A DNA stretch of 16,384 nucleotides from Parvularculaceae bacterium UBA4496 (GCA_002388885.1 DGNI01000094.1:15892-32275), one strand, 5' to 3'. Counted from the stretch's first letter, positions 6,317-13,791 are shown. Program-made: numbers and translations. Notes: generated from the letters alone by a model not told the origin.

Positions 6317-7069
6317 TCATTGCATTACTGCGGCATCTGGCGTCGTATTTACGCGCGACAAGTTCGTATTCGCCGCAGACCCAACGCCCTGCAGTTGAGG
6401 CCAAATGACGCCGCCTTCAGTAACAACGGCGCTCATTGGAATGTCGTAAGTTTGCGGGTGAATTGTCGGAATATTGCTTATATTATAGGCGATGCCATAT
6501 TTGATTGGCCTGTGCTGCATCGTCGCCAAAGTGCGGTCAAAATACCCGCCGCCATAGCCGAGACGAAATCCGCAAGGATCGAAGCCAACAACCGGCGCGA
6601 GGACTATGTCAGGCAGCACGATTTTCCCGTCGCGCGGGACCGGAATATTCCAGACGCCCCTGTCGAGCGTCTCGCCTGGACGCCACGTTTTAAATATCAG
6701 CGGCTGATTTCGCTCCACGACAACAGGAAGCGCGATCGTATTGTTTCTTTGTGAAAGACGCTCCATTAATTCGCGAAGATCGGGCTCACCCTTAAACGGC
6801 CAGCAAAAACTGATCGTCTGACCGTTTGCGCCGCCGAGCAGTCTATCCAGATATTGCATGATGGCTTGCGTGAATTGCGCGTGCCTCGATTGAGCGAGTT
6901 TTAACCGCTCACTAATTAACCGGCGACGTTCGGCGGTGCGCCATTTTTTCAAATCGAAATCATGCGGAACGCTGTATGCGCATTGGCGGCTGGGCGGTGC
7001 CTGCTCGCCGGGATCGTCCAATGACGGCGTTTCGACTGCGCATGCTAACGTGATTGTCGCGCTTGTCAT
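6317..7069 (-). CDS. 5-formyltetrahydrofolate cyclo-ligase family protein
   Basis: 5-FCL (methenyl-THF synthetase) makes 5,10-methenyl-THF from 5-formyl-THF with ATP, in cytosolic one-carbon metabolism. The family nucleotide-binding motif GYGGGYFDR is at 171-179, preceded by LPDIVLAPVVGFDPCGFRLG, and the N-terminal basic helix is KKWRTAERRRLISERL (41-56). At 250 residues it is 50-60 longer than classical enzymes: about 40 extra residues precede the catalytic domain, and a 20-residue tail of low conservation follows the end of the domain (VVTEGGVIWPQ). The gene overlaps the upstream 168-residue gene by an ATGA junction and is followed 7 bp later by the CSMHELDP gene. Such extended forms are common in alphaproteobacteria. 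The family call is firm; substrate identity is by homology. Confidence 0.85.
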   Translation of the reverse strand: MTSATITLACAVETPSLDDPGEQAPPSRQCAYSVPHDFDLKKWRTAERRRLISERLKLAQSRHAQFTQAIMQYLDRLLGGANGQTISFCWPFKGEPDLRELMERLSQRNNTIALPVVVERNQPLIFKTWRPGETLDRGVWNIPVPRDGKIVLPDIVLAPVVGFDPCGFRLGYGGGYFDRTLATMQHRPIKYGIAYNISNIPTIHPQTYDIPMSAVVTEGGVIWPQLQGVGSAANTNLSRVNTTPDAAVMQ

Positions 7070-7572
7070 TGTTGTGCCGCCGCACTGTGGGCGCCTTGCG
7101 CCGCCAAACCGCTATCTTGAATCATCGATTTCTTTTCATCTTCGTGGGACGAATCGGCACGCGGCGACGCGCTCATTATTGCCTGGTGTTTCAATCCATC
7201 GGCAGCGAGAAATTGGTTCAGCCGCTGTTGGAACCATTCGGCCAACTTTTTGAGGTGAAACGGCATCGTGCTGTTGATCCCCGGTCCGGGCATATGCCGC
7301 AGCGGCCGATTATCAAGCATCGCCGCATTGACCCGAAATGCTTCCGCGATTGACTCTTCAAGACCATCTTCACGGGCCATGCTGGCTGTCAGTGCGATCA
7401 TGGCGTGCATCGCGGCGCCGTCTCCGTATACGCGGCACGCGCGGCTCAATGCGGGCAAGAGATCGTCAACGCAAAGGGAGAGTCTTTGCAATACGGGATC
7501 GTCAGCAATGGCGCAGCCATGAACGCCAACGCTTTCACCCACAATCTTGTTTGCCGCATCGAAGCCGCGCAT
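7066..7572 (-). CDS. Hypothetical protein, 168 residues
   Basis: First gene of the cyclo-ligase/sodB operon; its stop overlaps the next start in an ATGA junction, which argues strongly that it is translated. I do not recognise a family. The middle is helical (LQRLSLCVDDLLPALSRACRV, then AMHAMIALTASMAREDGLEESIAEAFRV), followed by PFHLKKLAEWFQQRLNQFLAADGL and a disordered, charged and Ala/Gln-rich C-terminus (about 130-168). No signal peptide, membrane helix or catalytic signature is visible. Alternative upstream starts were not considered better; only weak ribosome binding signals precede 7572. It is divergent from the LysR gene across 173 bp, so it is a possible LysR target. Confidence 0.6.
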   Translation of the reverse strand: MRGFDAANKIVGESVGVHGCAIADDPVLQRLSLCVDDLLPALSRACRVYGDGAAMHAMIALTASMAREDGLEESIAEAFRVNAAMLDNRPLRHMPGPGINSTMPFHLKKLAEWFQQRLNQFLAADGLKHQAIMSASPRADSSHEDEKKSMIQDSGLAAQGAHSAAAQQ

Positions 7573-7745
7573 GTCACGCCCTCCTCTGTCTGGGGCGGAT
7601 TTCGATGGCCGGTATGGCGCATCAAAATCATCCTGGCTTTGCGCATTATTGAGGTAAGAACCGATTTAACATAATGCAAACGATATAAATTTACCTTTAT
7701 TATCGATATTCTTCATGTTAAAATGGCCATCAGCTAAGGACGCTT
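7573..7745. promoter_or_regulatory. Divergent intergenic region (unknown gene / lysR)
   Basis: The AT-rich half (7660-7725) holds an imperfect inverted repeat, CGATATAAA (7681-7689) and TTTATTATCG (7696-7705), and TAAAAT about 20 bases before the lysR ATG, which could be a -10 element. LysR-type regulators usually bind such regions and control the divergent operon. Here that would be the unknown gene, the cyclo-ligase, the small CSMHELDP protein and sodB. Binding is inferred from arrangement only. Confidence 0.35.
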
Positions 7746-8639
7746 ATGGACACAGAACTCGCAAGGACCTTTCTTGCAGTCGTTGCGGAGGGGAGTTTTT
7801 TCGCCGCCGGCGAGCGGCTGCACGTCACGCAATCGACCGTGAGCGTCCGTATCCGAACGCTTGAAGAAAGCCTCGATTGCCGGTTGTTCGTTCGCAACAA
7901 GGCGGGCGCTGTTCTGACGGCTGCGGGGCGCCGTTTTCAAAAACATGCACGCGTCTTGTTGCAGACAATAGAGCAGGCCCGTCAAGACGTCGCCCTTGCG
8001 GAAGGGTTTCCTGAAGCCATCGTCATCGGCGCGCGCGTGGGTTTGTGGGACGGATTCCTGGATCAGTGGCTGAGCGATGTTCGCCGATTAAAACCGGGCC
8101 TCGTCTTTCGCACACTGATCGGTTTCGAGGAAGATCTGATGCCGGCGCTCGTCGAGAGCCGTCTCGATATCGGGGTGATGTACACGCCGCAATACCGGCC
8201 GGGTCTTGAAGTCGAAAAACTGTTCGAAGAACAATTAGTCATGGTCACAACAAACCCAACGTCTCAAGGAGAACCTGATGCAGACCACGTTCTTGTCGAT
8301 TGGGGGCCGGAATTTTACGCCAGGTTCCGCGCGGCGTTTCCATCCTTTTCGGGATCAGCGCTTTCCGTCAGCGTCGGCTGGCTGGGCTTGCGCCACCTCA
8401 ATTTACATGGCGGATCCGGCTATTTTCCGCACCGACTCGTCAGGTCGCGAGTAGAACGGCAGGAATGCTTCATTGTGGAGAACGCGCCGCAATTCAATCT
8501 TCCGGCATACCTGGTCTATCCTCAGGAAAATCCTCGCAGCGAGATAGACAATCTTATATCCAGTCTTCGCCAAGCTGCGCGGCTTCAGACTTCATATTTT
8601 TTACTATCAAGCCAAACTTCCACGCAAACCGGATTGTAA
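7746..8639 (+). CDS. LysR-family transcriptional regulator
   Basis: A 297-residue LysR-type regulator of standard length. The N-terminal winged HTH is classical: TFLAVVAEGSFFAAGERLHVTQSTVSVRIRTLEESL, then RLFVRNKAGAVLTAAGRRF. The linker helix runs to about residue 85. The periplasmic-binding-protein-like effector domain starts near IVIGARVGLWDGFL and contains LPAL-type VESRLDIGVMYTP. A ribosome binding site AAGGA precedes the ATG. It is divergent from the cyclo-ligase/sodB operon and is followed after 81 bp by the DUF488 gene. By family habit it may autoregulate and control the divergent operon, but its ligand is unknown. Confidence 0.9.
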   Translation: MDTELARTFLAVVAEGSFFAAGERLHVTQSTVSVRIRTLEESLDCRLFVRNKAGAVLTAAGRRFQKHARVLLQTIEQARQDVALAEGFPEAIVIGARVGLWDGFLDQWLSDVRRLKPGLVFRTLIGFEEDLMPALVESRLDIGVMYTPQYRPGLEVEKLFEEQLVMVTTNPTSQGEPDADHVLVDWGPEFYARFRAAFPSFSGSALSVSVGWLGLRHLNLHGGSGYFPHRLVRSRVERQECFIVENAPQFNLPAYLVYPQENPRSEIDNLISSLRQAARLQTSYFLLSSQTSTQTGL

Positions 8640-8720
8640 GGCCCGGCTGTTTGGGAGCGCCGGCGCCGCCTTTGCTCATTCTGTCAAGACATTGGCCGTG
8701 CTTGGTGAAGGCCTCGAGGA

Positions 8721-9125
8721 ATGACAACCAAAAATTCAATCTCTATCGCGCGCGTTTACGACAAAATCGCAATGGCAGACGGCGCGCGCCTGCTGAGCGA
8801 TCGATTGTGGCCACGCGGAATCGCCAAGAAGGATCTCAACTTTGACGACTGGATTAAGAAAGCAGCGCCGAGCTATGAGCTGCGCAAATGGTTCGGCCAC
8901 GATCCGAAACGATGGACCGAGTTCCGAAAATATTATCGCGCCGAGCTCAACGATAATTCTGAAGCGATCGAAAGTTGTCTGACATGGCGTCGCAAGAGCG
9001 CTGTGACCCTGCTATACACCGCCAAAAATGAAGTTCACAATCTGGCCATCGTGCTGCGCGACTATCTTCATAAGAAATTAAAAGGGGGGAAAATAAAGCA
9101 ACCGTTCGCCGCACAAGGTGTTTAA
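8721..9125 (+). CDS. DUF488 family protein (YeaO-like)
   Basis: The 134-residue product matches the DUF488/YeaO family, small cytosolic proteins of unknown function widespread in bacteria. Diagnostic stretches are RVYD, then GARLLSDRLWPRGIAKKDL, WIKKAAPSYELRKWFGHDP, FRKYYRAEL and VTLLYTAKNEVHNLAIVLRDYL. The family is usually 115-120 residues; here the C-terminus extends by a short Lys-rich tail. GAGG lies immediately before the ATG, closer than ideal. It is 81 bp behind lysR on the same strand, without an evident terminator, and may be cotranscribed. Confidence 0.88.
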   Translation: MTTKNSISIARVYDKIAMADGARLLSDRLWPRGIAKKDLNFDDWIKKAAPSYELRKWFGHDPKRWTEFRKYYRAELNDNSEAIESCLTWRRKSAVTLLYTAKNEVHNLAIVLRDYLHKKLKGGKIKQPFAAQGV

Positions 9126-9291
9126 CGAGAAGTCCGGCGCCGATTGCAATCGCGACTTTGAAACAACGTGGAACGAGAGTGGCGCTACCCTTGTTCAGAC
9201 TGCAGCGCGCGAATGCAATTTCTTCCGTTCCGAAATTGACGCGCCAACGGACTTCGCCTAGCGCATCAGAACTCACGTTATCGTGACCCCG

Positions 9292-9999
9292 CTAATAACC
9301 GGCAAAATCCTCGGATTTTACCTGCAGTTCATCTATGCCGATATCGTCGAGCAGTTCTTTCATCGCCGCAACCATCGCCGGCGGGCCGACCACATAATAA
9401 ACGGGCGCGTTGAGGTCGGATAGGTGTCTGGAAAGCATTTGTCGGTCGAGCTTGCCCATCTCGAATTCCCACTCCTTGGGGCTTTCAACCGTGAGCGTCG
9501 GCACGAAACTTAGGTTTGCATTGTTGGCGCTCCATGCCCTGAAATCATCAAAAAACGCCGTCCGCGCGCGCGTCGCGTTCGCATAGAACACAAAAAGTCG
9601 ATGCGTTTTCAGCTGCTTTGATGCGTGCTCGACAATGCTGCGCACAGGCGTGATCCCAATCCCGCCAACAAGAAACACAGCGGGACGCTCCGGGTTTTTG
9701 TGCAAAACAAAATCGCCCATTGGGCCTTTTAGCTGAACCGGCGAACCGGTTGGCAGCGCCGCCAGACTTAACTTGAACGCGCTTTCGCGCATCCGTGTCG
9801 CGATCATGACCCGGTTGCTTTCAGGCGCGTTGGCGAAGGAAAACGTCCGCGTATTTCCCTCTGCATCCGTATATGGCGGATCGACCAGAGAAAAATCACC
9901 GAATTGTCCAGGCTTGAAATGCAACGGCTTTTCCGGCTCGAACCAGAAAGCCATCGTATCTTCCGCAACCTGGTGCCGGTCCGAGAGAAATAGATTCAT
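9292..9999 (-). CDS. FAD-dependent NAD(P)H oxidoreductase, ferredoxin-NADP reductase superfamily
   Basis: This 235-residue, two-domain flavoreductase has the flavin-binding motif RTFSFANAP (51-59, the RxYS-type signature), a phosphate-binding loop GPMGDF, the nucleotide-binding motif VGGIGITPVRS (111-121), the YYVVGPPAMV block near 196-205, and a C-terminal aromatic residue (SEDFAGY) that stacks on the flavin in this family. There is no plant-type 2Fe-2S domain, so it needs an external partner. The start has GAGAGGA upstream. It ends the minus-strand operon of the ECF sigma factor; the cytochrome c gene is 151 bp upstream. Electron exchange with the ferritin-like protein or cytochrome is possible only if compartments match, and no signal peptide is seen here. 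Confidence 0.85.
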   Translation of the reverse strand: MNLFLSDRHQVAEDTMAFWFEPEKPLHFKPGQFGDFSLVDPPYTDAEGNTRTFSFANAPESNRVMIATRMRESAFKLSLAALPTGSPVQLKGPMGDFVLHKNPERPAVFLVGGIGITPVRSIVEHASKQLKTHRLFVFYANATRARTAFFDDFRAWSANNANLSFVPTLTVESPKEWEFEMGKLDRQMLSRHLSDLNAPVYYVVGPPAMVAAMKELLDDIGIDELQVKSEDFAGY

Positions 10000-10150
10000 T
10001 CTAGCGTCCTCTCATAGCTGATCTACTTGCCTGGCGAGCAGGCTTTGTTCACCGCGGCGTCCCCACAGAAGCACTGACTTGGCGAACTTGAATTCTGATC
10101 ATCTGTTACTGCAACGTGACGCTTCGCGTCATGCTCATTAACTTCCAACA

Positions 10151-10582
10151 CTAGTTGGTCTCGGCCTCCCCCTGTTCTGAGACCGTACGCAGATAGGCGA
10201 TGATATCGGCACGCTCTTGCTCGTCCGTCAGGCGAAAGCCCATGCGCGTGCCTGGCGCCATGGCGGACGGATTTTGCAGCCACGCATCGAGAGACGCTTC
10301 GTTCCATACAACATCAAGCTCGTCCAAGGCTTTCGAATAAGCGAAATTTTCAACCGAACCCGCCTTCGACCCGTAAGTATTTCGGTGCATCGGTCCAACA
10401 CGATTTTGGTCGATCGAATGGCAGGCGCCGCATCGTCGCTGATAGAGTGCTTCCCCGCGCCCGGCGTCGCCCTCGATTGCGGGCGTTTCCTGCATCACAG
10501 CAATTTGCTGTCGATCTTCGGCAGCCGCGCCAGCAAGCGCGGCGGCGCAAAGAATAGTGAGTATCATATCATCCATCCTCAT
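10151..10582 (-). CDS. Periplasmic class I cytochrome c
   Basis: A 143-residue monoheme c-type cytochrome resembling cytochrome c2 and related class I proteins. It has a hydrophobic signal peptide (residues 6-20, ending in AGAAAED), a single CGACH heme site at 51-55, the RVGPMHRNTYG loop, FAYSKAL and WLQNP. The probable axial Met is Met114 in APGTRMGF, and the C-terminal helix is ADIIAYLRTV. It should carry electrons in the periplasm. The first ATG is 10582; an ATG at 10567 has GAGG at a better distance and gives a signal peptide starting MILTILC, so the true start may be five codons later. The ferritin-like gene stops 39 bp upstream, and both belong to the ECF-led operon. Confidence 0.88.
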   Translation of the reverse strand: MRMDDMILTILCAAALAGAAAEDRQQIAVMQETPAIEGDAGRGEALYQRRCGACHSIDQNRVGPMHRNTYGSKAGSVENFAYSKALDELDVVWNEASLDAWLQNPSAMAPGTRMGFRLTDEQERADIIAYLRTVSEQGEAETN

Positions 10583-10621
10583 CCTGTCGCGTGGCGGGAC
10601 TTCGCGGAAGTTTCAAATCTG

Positions 10622-11221
10622 CTACCCAAAATAGAGCGCATTTTGCGGCAGTGCTTCACCAACGGCGCCCTTCAGCGCTGTCCAATGCATCGCCTCGTCC
10701 GCCGCCAGGCGCGCGAACAAATGTCCATATTCTTGATCGTTGAGGGACGGGATAACGCCGAGATAGGCGTTTGCGGCGCCCAGTTCGAGACCGATAGCAA
10801 GCTGCAAGATATCCGCCTGCGACTTTAACTGGTCGGCGCCAAGCGCTGTCGCATACTCGCCAATCGACTTTGCCTCCACCGGTATTCCGCCTAATTCGCG
10901 TACCGATTTGATTAGTTCGTCGCGATGCCCTTTATGATGGCTTTGAAACAAGATCCCGACTTGCAGGACAGCATCGTCAAGAAAGCCGCTCTCCGCCGCG
11001 ATCTGATAGGCGGCGATGCCTTCGTGCTCAAGAGACAAAGCAGTGTTAATCAAGCCGGCGTCTGCGGCCGGGTCTTCTTTTGCTCCCTTGCGACTCGCCA
11101 TAGAGAAAGCGCCGCCTGATAAAACACTTAAGCCCGCCACTGAAAGAGTAGCCGTTGTTCCTCTGCCCATGAACCCGCGCCGGCTCACCTTCTCCTTCGA
11201 TAGGATCTGTTGACTGTGCAT
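10622..11221 (-). CDS. Tat-exported ferritin-like protein
   Basis: A 199-residue protein with a twin-arginine signal (SRRGFMG at 13-19, then a hydrophobic stretch to about 42) and a four-helix ferritin-like domain. Candidate diiron ligands are E65/E67 (SLEHEGIAAY), H95, H96 and H99 (SHHKGHRDEL), E146 (GLELGAANAY) and E176 with H179 (ADEAMHW). Similar Tat ferritin-like proteins of alphaproteobacteria are of unknown function and often lie in stress-response or ECF-controlled clusters. AAAGGAGGAGG gives a very strong ribosome binding site. It follows folE2 by 57 bp and precedes the cytochrome c gene by 39 bp. A role in periplasmic iron or peroxide handling is inferred from fold and neighbours. 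Confidence 0.8.
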   Translation of the reverse strand: MHSQQILSKEKVSRRGFMGRGTTATLSVAGLSVLSGGAFSMASRKGAKEDPAADAGLINTALSLEHEGIAAYQIAAESGFLDDAVLQVGILFQSHHKGHRDELIKSVRELGGIPVEAKSIGEYATALGADQLKSQADILQLAIGLELGAANAYLGVIPSLNDQEYGHLFARLAADEAMHWTALKGAVGEALPQNALYFG

Positions 11222-11278
11222 AACCTCCTCCTTTGAATTTGCTTATTAATAGACTTACGCAACGCTACGTTACTTGCC

Positions 11279-12112
11279 TCATGCCGCTTCTTGGACGTTC
11301 ACGTCCGGGCGGCCGACAATCCGTGCGTAGGCCGAGTGGTTGTGAATCGATTCAAAGTTCTCCACTTCGACGACGTACTTCGAGATTCGCGAATCATCTC
11401 TTAATGCGACGGCGACATCCCGCACCATGTCTTCGACAAATTTTGGATTGTCATACGCGCGCTCCGTCACGAATTTTTCATCCGGGCGTTTCAAGAGCCC
11501 ATAAACCTCGCAAGACGCCGCATTCTGTGCGATGTTCACGAGTTCCTCCAGGGAAACCATTTCACGCAATGTTGCTTCAATTGAAATCAGCGAGCGTTGA
11601 TTGTGCGCGCCGTAGTTTGAAATCTCTTTTGAGCACGGGCAGAGGCTGGTCGCGGGAACGATCGCCTTCAACGTGAATTCGGCATCGCCCTTGTTCGATA
11701 CAACCGCCCGCCAGACAACGTCATAGTCGAGCAAGCTTTGCGCGCCGGAAATTGGCGCTGTTTTACTCTGAAAAAATGGAAACTTCAGCTCGATCTCGCA
11801 AAACGGGGCGCCGAGGCGATCCGCCGTCGCTCGCGCGAGATTGACGAAGCTTTCTTGAGTCAGCGGCGACGACTTGCTCTCGAGCATTTCAATAAAGCGG
11901 GACATATGCGTTCCCTTGACCTCTGATTTGAGGCCAACCGACATGGAAAAATCACCGATCGTTGATATCGCGCCTTGTGTTGACCCGATCACGACGGGGT
12001 AGCGAACGCCTTTAACGCCGACATGATCGATAGCGACGTCGCGCACATCTCGCCGACTTTGGATGTCCGGCAGTGCTGAATCGTCAAATTCGTTCGCTGG
12101 CATATAGTTCAC
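11279..12112 (-). CDS. folE2: GTP cyclohydrolase FolE2 (type IB)
   Basis: FolE2 converts GTP to dihydroneopterin triphosphate, the first step of folate synthesis, and unlike FolE1 is not strictly zinc dependent. The active-site region is intact: SLCPCSKEISNYGAHNQRS (C158, C160, H170), CEVYGLLKRPDEK (E202) and the C-terminal IHNHSAYA (H258, H260). At 277 residues it is slightly longer than typical. I use the GTG start at 12112 because AGAGG lies 7 bases upstream; the ATG at 12103 (MPANEFDD) is possible but poorly spaced. Only 24 bp separate it from the ECF sigma gene. Elsewhere folE2 is often in Zur regulons. Here the sigma linkage suggests expression under envelope or oxidative stress, when the zinc enzyme may fail. 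That last point is inference. Confidence 0.95.
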   Translation of the reverse strand: MNYMPANEFDDSALPDIQSRRDVRDVAIDHVGVKGVRYPVVIGSTQGAISTIGDFSMSVGLKSEVKGTHMSRFIEMLESKSSPLTQESFVNLARATADRLGAPFCEIELKFPFFQSKTAPISGAQSLLDYDVVWRAVVSNKGDAEFTLKAIVPATSLCPCSKEISNYGAHNQRSLISIEATLREMVSLEELVNIAQNAASCEVYGLLKRPDEKFVTERAYDNPKFVEDMVRDVAVALRDDSRISKYVVEVENFESIHNHSAYARIVGRPDVNVQEAA

Positions 12113-12136
12113 GGAAGAACCTCTTTTTGTTGAATG

Positions 12137-12862
12137 TTACCGGGTCAACTTCGCGAGCACGCGAAAGACGATGCGGTCGCAACGCTCGCCATCAAACGAA
12201 TGTAGGGACGGCACAAGTTCATCGAATGCGTCACCCAGGGATTCCTGAAGTTTTTTCTTGGCGCGAAAGAGGCGCGTTTTTACTGTCTGCTCATTTAGCG
12301 ACAATGTTTCGGCGACTTCCTTGATCGATTGGCCTTCTACCTTCGCCAAAATGAATACTGTCCGAAATTCCACCGGGAGTGCGTCTATGGCGTTTTCAAG
12401 AAGCTGACGCAGTTCAGCAATTTGCACATTCAACTCGGGATCTGGTTCACTGGATTCAATATTCTCAATTCTGGAAATAAGCGGGTCGCCTTCTCCGTTT
12501 GGGGGAGAGACAAAATCTTCGAAGAGGACGACCCGACCGCGCCGACGAACGCGTCGATAGGCGAAGTTCAGCGCGATTTTCGCCAGCCACGCCGAAAACC
12601 CGCTTGGGCCCCTAAACGACTCTAGCTTTTGAAATGCCGTTACGTAGGTCTCTTGGACCACATCCTCTGCGTCGGTTGGATTTTTCAGGATGCTCCGCGC
12701 CAGTCGATAAAGACGTTGATTGTGGCGGCGCATGATGAGTTCAAACGCGGCGCCGTCGCATTCTCCTAAGACCCGTAAAACGAGGTCATAGTCGGTCAAC
12801 GGCTCCAGCGCAGAAGGAACGCTGGACTGTGATGTAACGAGCTTTCTGGGTTTCGGCGTCAT
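12137..12862 (-). CDS. ECF-family RNA polymerase sigma factor
   Basis: This 241-residue sigma-70 ECF protein has region 2 (AAFELIMRRHNQRLYRLARSILKNPTDAEDVVQETYVTAFQKL, SGFSAWLAKIALNFAYRRVRR) and region 4 (LPVEFRTVFILAKVEGQSIKEVAETLSLNEQTVKTRLFRAKKKL). It ends with a tail, FDGERCDRIVFRVLAKL (about 223-239), containing Cys228, a motif shared by some alphaproteobacterial ECF factors. No anti-sigma gene is adjacent: folE2 follows after 24 bp and the divergent neighbour is a small membrane protein. No ribosome binding site precedes the ATG. A sigma-E-like promoter ends 4 bases upstream, so the mRNA may be leaderless and autoregulated. It likely drives the downstream redox operon; its signal is unknown. 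Confidence 0.92.
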   Translation of the reverse strand: MTPKPRKLVTSQSSVPSALEPLTDYDLVLRVLGECDGAAFELIMRRHNQRLYRLARSILKNPTDAEDVVQETYVTAFQKLESFRGPSGFSAWLAKIALNFAYRRVRRRGRVVLFEDFVSPPNGEGDPLISRIENIESSEPDPELNVQIAELRQLLENAIDALPVEFRTVFILAKVEGQSIKEVAETLSLNEQTVKTRLFRAKKKLQESLGDAFDELVPSLHSFDGERCDRIVFRVLAKLTR

Positions 12863-12866
12863 GGTC

Positions 12867-12895
12867 TATAGATCATACAGGAGCCAATTAGTTCC
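12867..12895 (-). promoter_or_regulatory. Candidate ECF-type promoter of the sigma operon
   Basis: On the minus strand GGAACTA (12895-12889) and TCTATA (12872-12867) are separated by 16 bases, the layout of sigma-E/ECF promoters (GGAACTT, about 16 bases, TCTRA). The start point would fall at or next to the ATG at 12862, implying a leaderless message, consistent with the absent ribosome binding site. Autoregulation is the usual behaviour. The match is by eye. Confidence 0.5.
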
Positions 12896-13257
12896 CGAAA
12901 ATCGCAAAAAGAAAAATACTTTTCCTTCCATTGCAATTTTTCTGGCGGGTCAGTCGAAGGCGGGCGACAATGTTCATATCACGTTTGCATGATTTACCGC
13001 ATATGTTGTATATACTATACTTCTTTTTGGTCAGGCCTCCTAGAAAGCTGTAAAACCCGTATATATTTTGCAAATCTCGTGAAAACCACAACAGTATAGT
13101 GATTTTGAATTTGAAGGCTTCCAGTTGACCGACACACCGTCGAATCCGCCGCCTTGTTTCGAAGCGTGGTCCTTGGTTTGGACCGAGTGCCCGTAGAACA
13201 ATCAACAAATAGACGGTTCGGATGTCCAATGGACTCGTCTGAACGTGGAAATGAAAA
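12896..13257. other. AT-rich intergenic region between sigma gene and membrane-protein gene
   Basis: About 360 bases with no convincing gene. The long minus-strand frame through it continues antisense into the membrane-protein gene and looks like an artefact. It contains a GTATATAC palindrome (13008-13015) inside a loosely NsrR-like 23-bp site (13003-13025, about 16 of 22 consensus positions). No RNA gene is recognised. Confidence 0.5.
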
Positions 13258-13635
13258 ATGTCACCTGACCGCACGCAAAAATCACTGTTAGCCAGCTTCC
13301 TGATAAGTATGCTCGAGCCGGAGATACGCGCTTGGAACGGCGTCCTCCCTTTGGGCAAAGTGTTTTGGGGCTATGGCGTTTTGGTAAGTTCGGCGCTCGC
13401 TATTCTGTGCTTGCGCGCGATTTACGATGGCCGCATTTATTTGCAGGAAGTGACGCAATTTTGTTTTGCGGCGTATACGGTTTGGGTCCTTATAGTAGTC
13501 TGGCGCTGCGCCGCGAGCGCCCGTCCGTTTTGGGGAGCGCTCGCACAGTGGTTGACCGTGGCCTGGGCTGGAAACACGGCGTTCATAATCTTCTTCCTCC
13601 AGCTGGATACGTTAACGCGCTACCTTGCTCAATGA
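13258..13635 (+). CDS. Small three-helix membrane protein
   Basis: A 125-residue inner-membrane protein of unknown function with three predicted helices: about 33-57 (VFWGYGVLVSSALAILCLRAI), 64-84 (VTQFCFAAYTVWVLIVVWRCA) and 91-115 (WGALAQWLTVAWAGNTAFIIFF). The pattern 'IRAWNG-x-LPLGKVFWGYGV' just before helix 1 resembles the juxtamembrane segment of small conserved proteobacterial membrane proteins usually annotated as hypothetical. The ATG at 13258 has only a weak GGA upstream. It lies between the ECF operon (divergent) and the NsrR-controlled globin gene (156 bp downstream, with its own operator), so its regulation is unclear. Confidence 0.7.
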   Translation: MSPDRTQKSLLASFLISMLEPEIRAWNGVLPLGKVFWGYGVLVSSALAILCLRAIYDGRIYLQEVTQFCFAAYTVWVLIVVWRCAASARPFWGALAQWLTVAWAGNTAFIIFFLQLDTLTRYLAQ

Positions 13636-13752
13636 TAAAAATGAGCAGCGGAATGAATTCGATAGTTCCGTCGCCGGACACAATCGAGTTGCGTTGATCC
13701 GCCGCATAATAGCGGTATTGACCATGCTGCTTTTTCTTACCAATTTCTCTAA

Positions 13753-13775
13753 AAGATGTATTTTATATATTTCTT
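13753..13775 (+). promoter_or_regulatory. NsrR operator before the hemoglobin-fusion gene
   Basis: The left half AAGATGTATTT (13753-13763) matches the published NsrR half-site AAGATGYATTT completely. After one central base the right half ATATATTTCTT (13765-13775) agrees with AAATRCATCTT at 8 of 11 positions. It ends 16 bases before the ATG at 13792, so bound NsrR would block the promoter. AAGGAGG (13778-13784) follows as a strong ribosome binding site. Confidence 0.7.
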
Positions 13776-13791
13776 ATAAGGAGGCCCCGAT

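Noticed and set aside
8947..9276. A 109-codon minus-strand frame partly in the gap after the DUF488 gene
   Set aside because: Most of it is antisense to the convincing DUF488 coding sequence, and the part in the gap shows no family signature.
10023..10098. Resemblance of the Cys-containing sequence before the flavoreductase to a methanobactin precursor
   Set aside because: The Cys pattern does not match either known precursor group, and no MbnB/MbnC-type biosynthesis gene is nearby.
12888..13358. A 156-codon minus-strand frame in the sigma/membrane-protein region
   Set aside because: Low-complexity translation without domain character, no ribosome binding site, and antisense to the start of the membrane-protein gene.
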